From contig OX104128.1 of the NCBI GenBank assembly GCA_944470555.2, forward strand, positions 62,751,257 through 62,815,256: a stretch of DNA of 64,000 bases. Direction: 5' to 3'. The notes under the pieces are model-generated. The model did not search any database, was not told the DNA's origin, and was given only the letters and a program-made list of their open reading frames with translations. The stretch's first letter is position 1. Each line of letters begins with the position of its first letter. This document shows positions 32,040 to 45,568 of the stretch, piece by piece. This DNA comes from Heterobilharzia americana (lineage: Eukaryota; Platyhelminthes; Trematoda; Strigeidida; Schistosomatidae). A program made the position numbers and the translations under genes.

Positions 32040-33190
32040 AAAGACTTCATGTCACTGCACTTAATTTATGAGACTGACGAGTCTATTAAGACACCACATG
32101 CGAAACACGCAGTAAACGAAGAGATCGCCGCTCTCAAAAGTGGCTCTGGAATACACAAGTTGATATCTCTTCTGAGTAAACTTCTGAAGCCATCAACGGA
32201 TGTAGCCTGTCTACTACATAATGGGGTGGTACACAACGATCCCCACAAGATTAGTGGACTGTTTAGCGAATCATTCGCTAATTTAAACCCCAATGCCTTC
32301 AACCCAATTAGTTTTACTCCAATTACCACCAGTTCATGCACCAGGGTGGAGTTTACTGTCAAACGTATCACCGAGGCCATCGAAAGCCTGAGACTGTCGA
32401 CAGGTGAGGGGATAGACAGCCCAAATTCAATAGTCATCAGAAACAGTGGTGATGGTATGCCGCTGTTCCTACTTCAGATGTTCACACTATCAGTGGAAAG
32501 TGGGGATTATCCCAGCGAGCGGTAAACTAGCTTTATAATTCCTTGCTACGAGTCCGGTGGCAAAGCGAATGCTGGTAACTACAGACTTATCAACATGACA
32601 CCAATCGTCTCCCGAATCATGGAAAAAGTGATTAAGGGCATCACGTCTGGCTACCTATTTCGAGAGAACGTCATCGCAAAGTCTCAGCGCGGTTTCATTA
32701 AAAACAGGTCTTGCATTACTTGCCACTTCGATTTCTTAAACCTTATCACAAGTAGCCGCGAGGCAAGTAAAATTGTCACTGTTACACACTTCGACATGTC
32801 AAAGGCATTTGACAAGGTACCACGCAGTATTCTCTCTGATAAGCTATAACCGATTGGCATCCACGACCCCTCACTTCATTGGCTCAAATCAATTCTTAGT
32901 GACCGTGGTCAAATCGTCAAAGTAAATTCTATGCAGTCTAAACCTAGGCTCATAACTAGTGGAGTAATACAGGGTAGTGTCCTTGGATCTTTGTTGTTCA
33001 TAACTTATATTGATAGCGTGTGCAACTGCTTCACTGAAGGCGAAACATTCCTGTACTCTGATGACCTTGAGGTTGTACGTTCGTGTCACGCCCATGAACT
33101 AGGTAATACGCCATCTACTGCTCGACAAGAATTAGGTGAAGTTGCTAAATGGTGTGACGAGTCCCATCTCCAGTTTCACATTGATAAATG
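32040..33190 (+). pseudogene. CR1-like reverse transcriptase, broken
   Basis: Pieces in order: NSGDGMPLFLLQMFTLSVES, then motif region SQRGFIKNRSC, motif A THFDMSKAFDKVP (about 32785-32820), motif B GVIQGSVLGSLLF (about 32960), and motif C FLYSDDLEVV (about 33048-33075), where YADD has become YSDD. Stops near 32522 and 32848 break it into three frames. The catalytic aspartates are present but the ORF is not intact. Confidence 0.78.
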
Positions 33191-34049
33191 TGGTTGACCT
33201 AGCATGGACAGCTATAACCTGGATGGGTATCTCGAAGTATGTGGGCAAAAGCTACCTGGACGTTCTTCAGCGCTAGATCTTGGTCTTAGATATTCCAGTG
33301 ACTGAACATTCTCCAAGCAGACGGCTTGTATCGCATCTAAGTCACGTAGACTCCTCGGATGCATTGTCCGTAACTTTTATAGCGCTGAATCGGGGGTCCT
33401 ACTCTGCTGAGTGAGCATCCGTCCAATTTTAGAATACTACCAGTTTATCTTAAGTGGCCTTGGCACAGGCGACAAAGGAAAAATTGAAGCAGTACAACGC
33501 CACTTTTCCCTAAGAACACTAGGAGCCGACAACAGCCTAGACTAGATCTCCAGACGCAACATGCTGAACAGGAACCCCTCTGGAAGAAGAGACTTAGAAG
33601 GAATCATATATTTTACCATAAATTACTTTGTAAGCAAGTGCACTCATGTGGCCCAGAAATTAAAACAGTCGCAACATCCACTCACTATTTACGTAATCAC
33701 AATCTATTAGCTGAGAATGAGTGTTGTAAGACCAAATTGTGAAGAAGCTTCTTCCTTCATAAGTTCTCTCACATCCGGGATAGACTTCCTGAGGAGATAC
33801 GTGCTGCAGGTTCATTGTCTTTTGTCCCGCACTTAATAAGCTCCTAACGGATGATGAGTCTACCACTCGCCTAGGCACTAAATATACGTTCTGGGCTGAT
33901 GAAAAAACACAGGGACCTCTAAACATATAGAGTGAGGCTATCATAAATCTATTGCCTCAATGGACTCATGAAGGCTGTTTGATTACTAGTCCATGTGGTC
34001 GGGTTGTGCAATAGAAATACTTAGCCGGTGTTTTTTTAGTTAACCAATA

Positions 34050-34400
34050 AAAACTGCCCATCTAATAACTTGTGTGAACTTCGTGTAAGAAAAAAAGGGA
34101 GAGTTATTCTTAGATGCATAAGTTAAAGTTAATATATAGTTTGAACGACGAAAAGACGAGAACTTCTCTACTCCCAGTTTGTTTTACGTGATATTCGACT
34201 GTCCAGTTTCTCCTTGCGCCTTCTTTTCTCTCCTCTTCCCAGTATCAGCCTGACAAGAAAGTCCTAAGCATTAGTTCGACCAGAAGGTATCAACTTACCG
34301 GGAATCCTACTTCGCACATAATGCTGGAAACTGATGTCAGAGGTATTCAGCTGACTCGCCCCCGATTTCCTGTTTCTTGAACAGCTTCACAACCAACTCA
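34050..34400. other. Short AT-rich gap after LINE, nothing recognised
   Basis: No reading frame or repeat similarity could be supported between the LINE end and the R2-like repeat. Confidence 0.3.
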
Positions 34401-35290
34401 CCTCCCTACCAGTACCCTAAATGCTGCCACATACGAAACCCCAGGCACAATAACTGGTCTCTGATTTCTAGTCCACCACAAATGCAGCGGAAATCTGGAT
34501 AAACAATCAAACTCGAGAGATCACTTTACCTGACGGCAGCACATCCACAATAATCCTATGCCACAGATTTCTCTAGTACTTTATTTCCTATCAATCCATC
34601 TAATAGAAGTCAAATAATAGCGAGTGTATCTCCTTGACAATGTTGCATACTTTAATGTGAATTCACATTAGACTTAAGCCTATGAAGTTTTACACACGTG
34701 TAATCTTCACAACTGTTGAAAGACGATTCTTCCATTCTTTAATTACTTGCACCAGAACGTATGTTTTCAGTATTATCAATCTGAATTGCTAGGAAAGGTA
34801 ACACCTGAAGAGTGATAAATGCCTGAACTTAAAAGTTCACCTGGATTAAATGATTGTATGTATACTTACTTATTCTTATTCTTGAGATCATTTAAGTAAG
34901 TTATTGTTGGTCAACAAAGCTACGAACACAAGAATTACTGTTAAAATAAACGACCATCTGACAAAACACTGGGTTTTACGGATGGGTCAATCATGTCGAC
35001 TACTCGTAACGCAAACACCGAATGTTGCGCCGTCTGATGCCACTTTAGTGCGAAAAGAGAACTTTGAGTAGGAATGACCCAAACTCAGAACGATGTTTAT
35101 GTACCATAAAGTGATATTTTCCTTCTATTTTCAAAACATTTAGACACTTGGTATCATGACAGAGTTTAATGTCCTCCCTCTGTAACATTCGAAACCGCTC
35201 AAGCCTTTTGTGTTTCTCTGCGATTATCACTTTGATGATGCCTGTAAACCGGCTTCTCTCATGTTAAATTCACAACCTGAGAATGAAAAA
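34400..35290 (+). repeat. Interspersed repeat family R2, long copy
   Basis: It aligns in patches with 54000-54840 in the same orientation. Shared landmarks are 'ctccttgacaatg', a 'cacctggattaaatgatt' stretch, 'atgtcgactactcgtaac' and an end 'cggcttctctcatgttaaat'. The unit seems to be about 850 bp, of which 1672-2045 is only the 3' part. Confidence 0.55.
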
Positions 35291-35299
35291 ATGCTAGTC

Positions 35300-35760
35300 A
35301 AATAATATCCACCCACTCTGCAAGTGATCTGATATCACTTTGCAGTGCACTTGATTCCGCTTCAGACGTCACTGCTCTCCAGCTCTCCTTGACGTCAACA
35401 GAGAGTAGTAATACTGGGGAGCTAAGATTCAACGGAAGGCCGTTCACTAGAAGAAGGAGTAGCACCGGACCTAGAATCGCTCCTTGCGGTGCACCAGATG
35501 GTGATGTCCTCCAAGTCGAGCAAACCCCGTCGGCTTTTGTGCAGAATCATCTGCCGTCTAAGAAGTCCTATAGCCAGGAGACCACTCGACCTCTGACCCC
35601 GAACCTTGATATTTTGCGAACAAGAATAGTGTGCTGGACTGTGTCAAAAGCCTTGGCAAAATCCAGGAAAATAACATGCACAGGACCCGGGAAATTCATT
35701 ATTCATCGACCACCAGAACGTTTGGGGGAAAACCTACCATGTCCGAAACCGTGAGGAGTA
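35300..35760 (-). mobile_element. LINE RT fragment next to duplication edge
   Basis: The minus strand reads VIFLDFAKAFDTVQHTIL (RT motif A) near 35680, then SGAPQGAILGPVLLLLLVNG (motif B) near 35460, and a degraded motif C region to a stop at about 35300. It is of non-LTR type, distinct from the other LINEs here. The plus-strand 121-residue frame is its shadow. Copy C of the duplication starts 20-30 bp to the right. Confidence 0.75.
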
Positions 35761-35782
35761 CCACTTAGTGCCGCCTCTTTTC

Positions 35783-36505
35783 CATGGAGAAAGTGTCAGC
35801 GTTGAGCTTATTAAGAACACTGACAAGAAGCGAACGATAGTGAAACCAACACCGAAAATGCTGAAACTCTGGTAACCTCTCAGAACGTTGGGCATAACAC
35901 TTTGAAACACAGTTCAACTGTCCCTCAGCAACCCATCAGTTAATCAATACCCAGCCTAAGCCTGAATAGGATGTATACGTCAGTCCTTCAACTCTCCTTG
36001 GAGTTGAAAAAGCTGTATCGAATCTGAAACGGTGTAAAACAACAGGATCTAACAGTTTGTCACCCGTTCCCAAGGATAGAGGTTGGAAATCTCTAAACAT
36101 AAAGTAACAGAGGTATTACGTAGTGCGTGGGAATCAGAGGTAGTGCCATCAGACTGATCTACCTCACTGATCATCTCAGTCTAATAGAGTAGAGAAATCT
36201 TCTTCTGAAAATCTGAATAGTGTATCCAACATCCTGGGGTCCATAGTTACCCGATGCCTACGTCGTGCTCGAGAATGTCAAATTCAAGAAAACCAGGCGA
36301 AATCCAAACAGAGCTGGACGACAATGCATCGATAATTTTACCCTCCGACAGGTTCTGGAACTCAGACATACCTACCCGGCAGCAACCATATTTGCCATGT
36401 GTTTTTTTTACCAGGAGGCGGCATCTTGAAGTGTCGTAGGAGTGAGTGCCTGAATGTGAGTTAAATGCTGATAAAGTATGTGACGTTAATGAAACCTCTC
36501 TTTAG

Positions 36506-36552
<47 letters not shown>

Positions 36553-37473
36553 CGCACCCGTGTTAAGCTTAAAGGAGAGTTGTCGAGTGAAATGATGACA
36601 GCTGGTGGCGCTGGTCAGGGATGTCCACTTTCACCGTTCCCTTTTAATTTCGAGATAGACGAAACAATAGACATAACCTTACGAACGCCTGACCTCGCAG
36701 GGATTCACCTCATCCGTGCATAACATCTCTTTGACCTTGAGTATGCAGACAATGTTGTCTTGCTAGGCGAAGACGTTGACAAAATACAGGGTATTCTGAA
36801 CATGTTGAGAAAATATTTGAGTATGTTTGCATGTGTCTCGCTGGCGTATGTCAAGTGTATCATCATCAACCCGACGAAATCTCAGCTCGGATGGAGAAGG
36901 CCCGTTTGTCACTTGCTCCCAACTTGCGTCACATAACGCGCTGACTGTCGAGATATCCGATTATCTATCAAAGGAAAAGTACACTGCGCTTCAGTCCGTT
37001 CTGTCCTATTGTACGGTCGTGCAAAATGGCCGTTGAAAGTAATAGACAAGAAGCGATAACAGGGTATGGTCGCAGGTGTCTCCGTAGCATTGTTCACGTT
37101 TGGTGTGATCATTGTGTGAGCAGTGTTGAGGTCAGCGGAAGGGTACTAGGCAAGGCAAGCTGGTAAGTCGATTGATGAAGTTGTGAATGTTCATCGAGTG
37201 AACTGAGATGGTTGACTTGGGGGGATGTACTGCGCATGCCGATCGACTACCCGCTTCGATGTGGCATGCTAGTGGAAGTTGGATTAAGTTGAAAGAGAGT
37301 CCAAGTTGGCCAGACCATGACATGGAATGAGTTGGTGAAGTCTCTTGCTGTCGGTTTGAGTCATGTGGGGCGATGTAAACTATCAAGACGAAAGGAATCG
37401 GTGGTTGAGGATTCTTGGTGACATGGTCACAATGGCGTAGATTTATTCACTTTTTGATTTCTTCTATAGTTTG
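35783..37473 (+). mobile_element. RTE-like LINE relic, copy C (5' part cut off)
   Basis: Equivalent of 14284-15990: it lacks the endonuclease and linker pieces because the duplication edge falls inside the element. It keeps the RT piece with GQGCPLSPF and YADN, and the tail. Confidence 0.75.
36509..36550. repeat. (TA)n microsatellite in copy C
   Basis: About 41 bp of TA dinucleotides. It is the shortest of the three equivalent tracts. Confidence 0.97.
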
Positions 37474-38972
37474 AATATTCAAACTTACCTTTATCCTCAG
37501 ATTGTTTATTCTCTCACACAACTTTGTCTTCTTTGATATCACTTCTGTCCAGTTGTTCTTTGTATACTACTTTGAAATGAAGCAACTTGAGCCGATACAT
37601 ATGTGTGCGAGGTTCTACGTTGATTTTATCAGTCAGACAGTTACTTCCCAAAACAAATGAACAATTTTCGGAAGCGGTAAGCAGTGAAATTCAACAGACG
37701 TTTCTTTATCTGACTTTCAACTCAATGTGTGAATTCAATGGCATCATAGTGTGTGTGAGTACTCCCGCAGATACACGAACTTTACAAATACTCATACTTT
37801 GCTTTTAAGTATATGTTTACTGTTATTAACTGATGCGAGTAGGTAGAGAGTGAACCTGCCGAACAAAAAGTTTCTATGTGGCCAGAATAACCTAGGTTAG
37901 TACTCATGTTCTTTAATGGGAATAAAAAGAATAATTCTAACAGTTTTCCAATTATTTATAAACCAGACTAAGCTTTGAAATTTATCTACGGTCAATATTC
38001 TTTTACTGAGAAACAACAGTAACACAAAATGGGAAAGTTCCGGAGAAAATATGATATACTGAGCTGGGAAAAAAACGACTTTGTGAAAACAAAAAAGCGC
38101 CAAATGGCGTTCGAAAGTTTCATTGTGAATATCAATGCTAAATATTCATCATAAATCCTGATAAAACGGTCTTCTAGTTTCACAGAAAATAAAATTTACA
38201 TGTTCAACGTCTGGGGTTAGTCGACGGAAATCCTACCAACAAAGAAGGTTTTGTGCTTGTTGACATTCATCAGCGACGTATTTTTGCAATTTTGAGAAAA
38301 CTGATTCTCCTATGAAAAAAAAACATTGACTAAACCCGACAAAATGTACAGAAATGTCGCAGAGGCTGAATATCCTTCAACAGTTGTATGTGGTGGTATA
38401 CTACTGCAAACTTTGTGAAGCTAAATAGGAAAAATTAAAATTGAATGCGCCTTCAATGTGTTCATAAACTGAATTTCCTTTATGAGGTAGTTATGATACT
38501 TAGGATAAACCGAAATTACCATTTGAAACGACAACTGATTGCCTCAGGGTACACATAACTACGGTTTATATTAGGATATGAAATGCAGATACACTAAGAT
38601 CTAGGTTATTTAATACCTGAGTAAATTTTTCGCTAAAGCCTTAACCCAAGTAAGTGAGCAGGTACAATCGCAATAATCTTCGTAGCAAGAATAAGTAAAA
38701 CAGGACAACCGTTACGTTACACATTCTTAGTACTTTATCGACCTCCATTATTTTGCTACTTTCCTACCCTCACGTTACTTCATGTTTTGCATTTCGCATA
38801 CTATTGGGAGTGCGCGAATGGGTAACACTTTATGGCTGTTCACGGTTGAAGGGGTGTCAACAGAGTAACTGAAACAGGAAGAAGAAAATATTCGTGACCG
38901 CAGAGCCCATGAGAAATCTGTTTGAGGATTGCCACACAGACTCTGAAGGACTGTTGCTCTGCGAGTTACTTG

Positions 38973-39368
38973 TTCTAACGCCGCACAGGGAAGACCCATA
39001 ACACCGGTGACGGAAGATCGTAGACCACGGAAGTGCGCTATTTTTAGAGCAGACCTATTCTAACCCACTCCCCTTCCCACAGGTAAGGTAGCTCCTGCAT
39101 GGCACTTCTGGTTATCCACGGGAAAAACTTCACCGTTGTTACACCCTATCTATCCAACAGTAGGACTTCACACTCTAATTCCGATCATGGTAAAGCCGTT
39201 TACACAATAACAGTAACCGCTTTTCGTCTTACTGCTATCCAACAGATCTTTCTGGCATGGTAAGACCTCAAGGAACAAACTTTCCAGCTAGTATAGTCCG
39301 TTGGGTCATTGTGATATGCAAACTGGACCACCACGTCCAGGTAGTAGCTATTAGTGGTGGCATTACTG
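38973..39368 (+). repeat. Repeat family R1, duplicate in copy C
   Basis: Identical to 17490-17885. Confidence 0.65.
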
Positions 39369-39529
39369 TTCATAATATTACACATTTTAAACGTAACTAG
39401 AGGTCGGATTTTGGATTACCAAAGTTTCATAATAAACTTATGGCTTTCGAAATTCCTGGATGAATTCCACGACCAATATGAAGTATGAAAACACTAATGA
39501 AAAACGTTTGATTGATTTAGTTAGCTTAC

Positions 39530-39708
39530 CTGAATGGACTTGTGAAGATCACCAGACTCCAAGTCTTTTATATCAACGCTTACGTGAGATTTGTTAACGT
39601 TCTCCAATGTTGCGCGTAAATCATCAGCTTCTGTTCGAAACATTTGGAGCTCTCGTCTATAGCGTTTGCTGTTATGCTGGCTGAATGCAAGTTCTGCTTG
39701 AAGCCTAG
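39530..39708 (-). CDS. Host gene exon 5 duplicate (copy C)
   Basis: Identical to 18047-18225, including both splice sites. Confidence 0.68.
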
Positions 39709-40442
39709 CTATAGAGCTAAAAAGTTATGGAAATAAGGCAAACACTAGTCATTTGAACATAAATGAACGTTCAAAAACATGTTAAATACACCAACTATTG
39801 TAACCGATTACAAGTTACTTTACCGAAGGTGATTTGTAACATTTCAACCAGTCTAGATACACGGCTCAGACCAGCAATGAGAAACTTCCCTTACGAGCTA
39901 ATCTCACGTTATCGATTGGATTGGTAACGAGGTAAAAGAAAAACTTCTTAGTGTGGTCTGACAAATATATGGCATCAACTCACAAAGTTGGAAGTACCAC
40001 GCATGATAGGGAGCATAGGGTCACTAGCATTGGTAACAGATGTGATACCTGTAACAAGAGATGGTAAACAACACATCTCAACGACACATCCATAGTGGTT
40101 TATACTCACTTATTCCCCAAAATACACGGGATTTTCGATCTGCTCTATTGTTTTTTCATCATCTATTGATTTCAACCCAGCTTTTAGGTTAAAACTCTGA
40201 GTGACAATAAATCAACCATTTGTCCGCTTATTTACCAGGCTACTAGAATGACGTCAAGTTAGGAGTATCAGACAGACAACGTAGGATCTCGTACACATTT
40301 GCATCGGCTCAATTTACCTCACTTCAAAGTAGTACACAAACAACAAACGGATAGAAGTGATATCAAAGGAGACAAAGTTGTACCACAGAATAAAGAATTT
40401 AAAGATGACGGTTGGCGCAAATATTCAAGCTTCAGGTGTCAA

Positions 40443-41153
40443 GGAGTGGATACATCTGCGCCATTATGACCGTTTTTTAGCCAACCACTGATTCCTATCG
40501 TCTTAAGGGCCCTAGCCACACAGTCTACATCTCGTCACACGACCCAGATCAATAGTTGCACGTATTGATCTGGTTACCCCCGAACACTCTTTCAACTTAA
40601 TCCAACTTCCACTAGCATGCCACATCGAAGCAGGTAGTGGATCGACATGCTCAGCACATGTCCAAACCAGCCATCTCAGTTCACTCGATGAACATTCACA
40701 ATTTCATCAATCGACTTACCAGCTTGCCTTGCCTAGCACCCTTCTCCTGACCTCAACACTGCTCACACACTGATCACACCAAATGTGAGCAATGCTACGT
40801 CTTCTTCTTCTACTTCCAATGGCCATTTTGCACGACCGTATAATAGGACAGAACGGACTGCGGCGTAGTGTACTTTTCCTTTAATAGATAGTCGGAAATA
40901 TATATTATGATTGTTGTTATTATATCTCGACAGTCAGCGCGTTATGTGACGCAAGTTGGGAGCAAGTGACAAACGGACCTTCTCCATCCGAGCTGAGATT
41001 TCGTCGGGTTGATGATGATACATTTGACATACGCCAGCGAGACACATGCAAACATACTCAAATATTTTCTCAACATATTCAGAATACCCTGTATTTTGTC
41101 AACGTCTTCGCCTAGCAAGACAACATTGTCTGCATACGCAAAGTCAAACAAGT
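40443..41153 (-). mobile_element. RTE-like LINE 3' relic, duplicate
   Basis: Identical to 18960-19670. Confidence 0.7.
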
Positions 41154-41332
41154 GACTTCCAGAGTGTAGCAGTATTCCTACTCCCGAAACCTTGGTGGTC
41201 GGTTACGACTTCAGTGTCAAATCCAACGGACTTCAGATCGAATCGATACACTATTGCATTGGATATGGCACCCGAATCAACTCACTAGAACACAAACGAC
41301 ACTTCCTATTAAGTCGATATTGAGGTAGAACC

Positions 41333-41683
41333 AACTAGAGATTGATGGAATTTCGACTGACAGAAACACCACATGGAATGAGCAACTGACGATTTTCCAC
41401 AGCCGAGTGCTCATTGGTCGGAATATGAAATCAAATATATTCTTCGGCACTCGCATCCGACGCATTTGCAGCCAGGATGCTACAGATGAATGGATAAACA
41501 TTCTAAGAAAAGCCTGACCGAGAACGGATGCCCGCCTTGGTTCATGGATGAAAACGTAAAACTGAAACCCAGAAAATGACTCAGTTTCGGTGTCAAAAAA
41601 GATGCTACATATGAGCCTTGACTTCATATGTGATCCAGTTGCTAGAATCCCCCTATCACAACCTTTTATCTGATTGCGAAATG
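41333..41683 (+). mobile_element. Decayed Penelope-like fragment, duplicate
   Basis: Identical to 19850-20200. Confidence 0.5.
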
Positions 41684-42408
41684 TGAATAGCACTTGTATC
41701 CTGTTTACTTATCAATTCAATACTCACCTATAGTGCAGACTAATCATACTCCTTGTGCTTACTGTCTTGCCTGGAGAGAAGAAAACCCCCTAGACTCACT
41801 TTCATGCTAATAACATCAAGTGATAGCTACATTTCTGGTACGAGGCGTCTTACATGAAAATTAACATTCCAGGCTATTGTTCGATGGGGTGGAAACTTTT
41901 AAGCTGTGAATCGTTATCTATGGTGCTGTCGGGATAAACTCAGTTGGATAGTTTTCTGATTCATGAAGCAGATAAGGATAATTTCTTTTGTCTTTGATGC
42001 AGTGCATTCGTGTCCGTGAAAACTATGCACATATAAGGCATTTTTCGGGTAAATTTGTCCTTGTGGTTACAGGTCCTTGTTTTCTGGTATTTTCTTGTCT
42101 CAGTGAAAAGTCACCGTCGAGTCCAGTAGAAGTGTCTAATACCGCTCACCACTGATATTACCTCAGTCAGGATCCCTGGCTTAAGATATAAAAAGGACTG
42201 ACTGAGCGAAGAAATATATTTTTTTTCAATTAGGTCTTCATCTTGGACTCTACACTGATATATAGGTTTACAATTTAACCAAATTACCAATCACGTGGTG
42301 TTTCGGAAATAATGATGCGAATAATCAGTAGAGTTACTAAAATAGGGAATATGAATAATGATAGAAACAAGAAGGGGAAGAGGTGCACAAAATACATCAT
42401 GTTGACGG

Positions 42409-43440
42409 TCACGGTGATGAAAGTGGTCGAACAAACTTCTTTTGGATACAAAGGCTAGGTTTGTAAAGGTGGATTGCAATCGCTTCCGCTATGTGAAGTA
42501 ACCGAGTGCGTAATCCATGAGGTAAATTAATTGGAATCTGATGGATAATTTTGAAGGCTTTTCCAGTAACCACTTGATGTCCTTTGTCAACTAAGTGTGC
42601 AAGTATGGAGCTCTTTATAGTTCTAATTTGTCCCTTGTTCAACCATGATGGGTGGTGCTCAGAAATTCGACGGTGGAACTGCCTTATTGTACGCCCAATG
42701 TAACTCACTCCACAGGAGCAGTTGAATTGATAAATGCACACAGAAGTGGCAGAATCAGGCAGTTTGTCTTTATTTCTTGCACCTAGAATCGGGCGGTTGT
42801 AGGCGGGACATAATTTAGCGGTTGGGAATGCTTTATGCAAGACTCTTTTTATGCGTTGTGTGATGATCTCACTGGCAATATCACTCTTGAATTGCAGCTT
42901 CAAGAAGATTTGCTTCTTAGGAACTGTTGGCATTGTTTTCTTAACCCTCGTAATATTCATGTGCTTAGTTACAAACTTGTCTGGGTAGCCATTCCTACTA
43001 AGCAGATCACGGATGGTGGCGCACTCTTCCTTTATAGCATCCTCTGAGCAAATAGCTGATGCACGGTATGCTAAGCATTTCTCTAGGTTCCTTTTGTATT
43101 GGAGGGGTACAGCACTAAAGAAGTGCGTATATTGACCTGTTGATGTTGGCTTTCCATAAACACTTCGCTTCAGGGTTCCATCTGACCTTCTTACCAACAG
43201 GACATCAAGAAATGGGATACTATCATTTTTCTCCTCTTCCATTGTGAAGTTGATTGCCAGGTGAACACTACTGAACTTATTCAGAACAGCATTCTTATCA
43301 GTCTCACTTTTGAGAACTATAAAGGTATCATCCATGTAACGACAATATAACTCTAAAGGGCTTATAGTATCGTTCAGTGGACCATTCTCAAGTTTTGCCG
43401 GAAAAAAATCTGCTAACAGCCGGCCAAGGGATGACCCCAC
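42409..43440 (-). CDS. Penelope-like RT/GIY-YIG polyprotein, duplicate
   Basis: The same 343-codon frame as 20926-21957, with YMDDT and the GIY-YIG block CSCGVSYIGRT, and no amino-acid difference. It is open upstream to about 43549 and lacks the first RT motifs. Because its flanks are duplicated too, this is a passenger of the segmental duplication, not a second transposition. Confidence 0.88.
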   Translation of the reverse strand: MGSSLGRLLADFFPAKLENGPLNDTISPLELYCRYMDDTFIVLKSETDKNAVLNKFSSVHLAINFTMEEEKNDSIPFLDVLLVRRSDGTLKRSVYGKPTSTGQYTHFFSAVPLQYKRNLEKCLAYRASAICSEDAIKEECATIRDLLSRNGYPDKFVTKHMNITRVKKTMPTVPKKQIFLKLQFKSDIASEIITQRIKRVLHKAFPTAKLCPAYNRPILGARNKDKLPDSATSVCIYQFNCSCGVSYIGRTIRQFHRRISEHHPSWLNKGQIRTIKSSILAHLVDKGHQVVTGKAFKIIHQIPINLPHGLRTRLLHIAEAIAIHLYKPSLCIQKKFVRPLSSP

Positions 43441-45568
43441 GGCAACACCATCAGATTGCCGGTAGAGTTCATTGTTGAAAAGAAATTGTGCATTCAGAAC
43501 TACTTCTGAGGTGTACGACCAGTCTTTTCTAAATATATAAAAAGGAGTCCACAGTTACATCACTGTGAGCTGGGTCCATTCATACTACTGTGAAGACAAT
43601 TCAGTGTGTGCCTCACGTTCTAGGTTGGCCGATGGATCGAGGGTTAGTCCCAGTGCTGGAACATGTAATAAGCCTCAAGGCAGTATCCAAGCGACTGGAC
43701 CAGCTAAGTTCCCTCCTAAGGCATTTTCTTCTGTCACTCGTATTTTAAGGTCATCGGTTTAGTCCTTTCCATGTTGATATAGTACAATGGTGGCTTGAGA
43801 ATCGTTAAGAGCTGCTTTCATCGTAGAATTAAAGAATCGCTTTCCCAGTAGTGAACGGTTGCAATAACAGTACCTGAACTTTTTACCACGTCTGTAAAAT
43901 GCTAGACAGAAGCTTCGGGTTCCCAAAGTTGTTAATGGTCAATCATACTGAGGCCACTATTGTATTATGCAGGGGTGCAGGTGTCTATTGGTCGCCAATA
44001 CTCCAGTTTTATTCACTTCTTTTTATCGTGCTTGGAGTCAATGTCATCGGTAGGAACTTCTCTTGAGGTGGGCGCCCACCAGTGTTTGTCTGCGCAGCTT
44101 TGTCTTCAAGCAACCTCACCACTGTCAACAGTTTACGACAACTCATAGCTATTTTCCAAACAGTCCTGGGTGCTCGAGCAGGCATTCAATATCCATGTGG
44201 GAATTAAACGGAGTGATAAGGTTCCACAGACATTCTGGATTCATATTTCTGTGGTGTTGGTACTCTTTGTGAGTAAATTTTGGCTTTCACGTTCCAGTCA
44301 TTCGCGGTTCGTGACGTCCGGCAGTAGTTGACGCTCAAGCGGACCCGGATTTTCTGTCTGAAGTGATTGTCCTTGAACGTTACGTTCATGTGGCTATCCA
44401 TGAACTAATTGCTGGCTTAACATTACTGACTTTCTGTGCTGTGACTCTCTTTGATGGTTAAGATATTTGGGTAACTAATACTCCCTGTAAGAGCCTTTAG
44501 CTAAAGACAGTTTCATACGAAACTGCTGACAAGTTAAGAAGAACCACGTGCACGGATTGTGAGCTATAAGGAGGGAATACTCTTGCGGTATGTCCCTATC
44601 GCATCATTGGTGTAGTCACTCACTACGGAAGTCAAACTTCAATGCTGTGTCCATCGTTACTACGATGGGGCATACGTACAGGAATGTTCACCTTGACCGC
44701 TAGGCTTTACCGCAGAATTTAGCCCACTTCACTGCCATTCCCTTCTAGTAGATTTCCCAGTGGCTTTAGGGCGTGTTAGAAGCTTAGAAAGTCCTAGCAT
44801 CGTCTGTACAAGTTTCTGGACAGAAAATAGAAGTGTTCATAGTGCCGTTCATGTTTTGACTATCCCAGTATATCAATGTCTGTAGTGGTCAGATGCAACT
44901 CAGTCCAGATGAAGAACCAATGGTCTCTGAGCGTTACTGACACCTCTGAAATCTAGCCTATGTTACTATGCTGTAAGGGGTGGTCAGTGACTGTGGTGGG
45001 GTCAGACTGGAAACTTTATCGGTTCACAACTCCGTTAGCACGTATATATGCAGATATAATAAACGGGATAAGAATGTCCATAGAGCAAGCAATGAGTTAT
45101 TGATGTCAACCTGGCCTTCGTTGTTCCAGCTACTCGACGCTGTGCAATACAAACAACTGCACACAAAAGTTCCAGATATATGGATGAATGAGGTATATAA
45201 TATTGCAAAAGTCTTTGGGATAGTGATTAGGCCAGAAGCAGTTGTCGGTATAACGTGAAATGGCACGCTGGTAATTCGTTCATTAAATATTTTTTTTATG
45301 TTATTCAAGTCTATTTAAACTTAATTCCCAAGATATTCAGAGCGATCCTCACTAATCTAAGAAGCCGTGCATTTTTGTCCTGACAATTTAACTCGACTTG
45401 TTCCTATATCTTTATATTACTTTTCAACGTTCTTAAACATCTTGATTACTTTAGGATGAAAATGATACTTCGATTTTTTTTGTATATCACCATGCTTAAC
45501 TAATTGCTTTCAAACATGAAACGAATTGTACATTCTCATCGAAAAGTCGTATATAAATTTTATTTTAC

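Larger units (their letters stand above)
29400..34050 (+). mobile_element. CR1-like LINE, near full length but degenerate
   Basis: It runs rightwards with ORF1 (29453-30037 and debris to about 30830), AP endonuclease (about 31110-31750), RT (about 32040-33190) and C-terminal tail (about 33400-33960). A 3' untranslated stretch ends near 34050 with an AATAAA-like signal. Protein motifs are readable but split by many stops and shifts. It is unrelated in sequence to the RTE LINEs of copies A, B and C. Confidence 0.8.

Noticed and set aside
32066..32437. 123-residue minus-strand frame
   Set aside because: Shadow of the CR1-like RT on the plus strand.
35389..35754. 121-residue plus-strand frame
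   Set aside because: Antisense shadow of a LINE RT readable on the minus strand.
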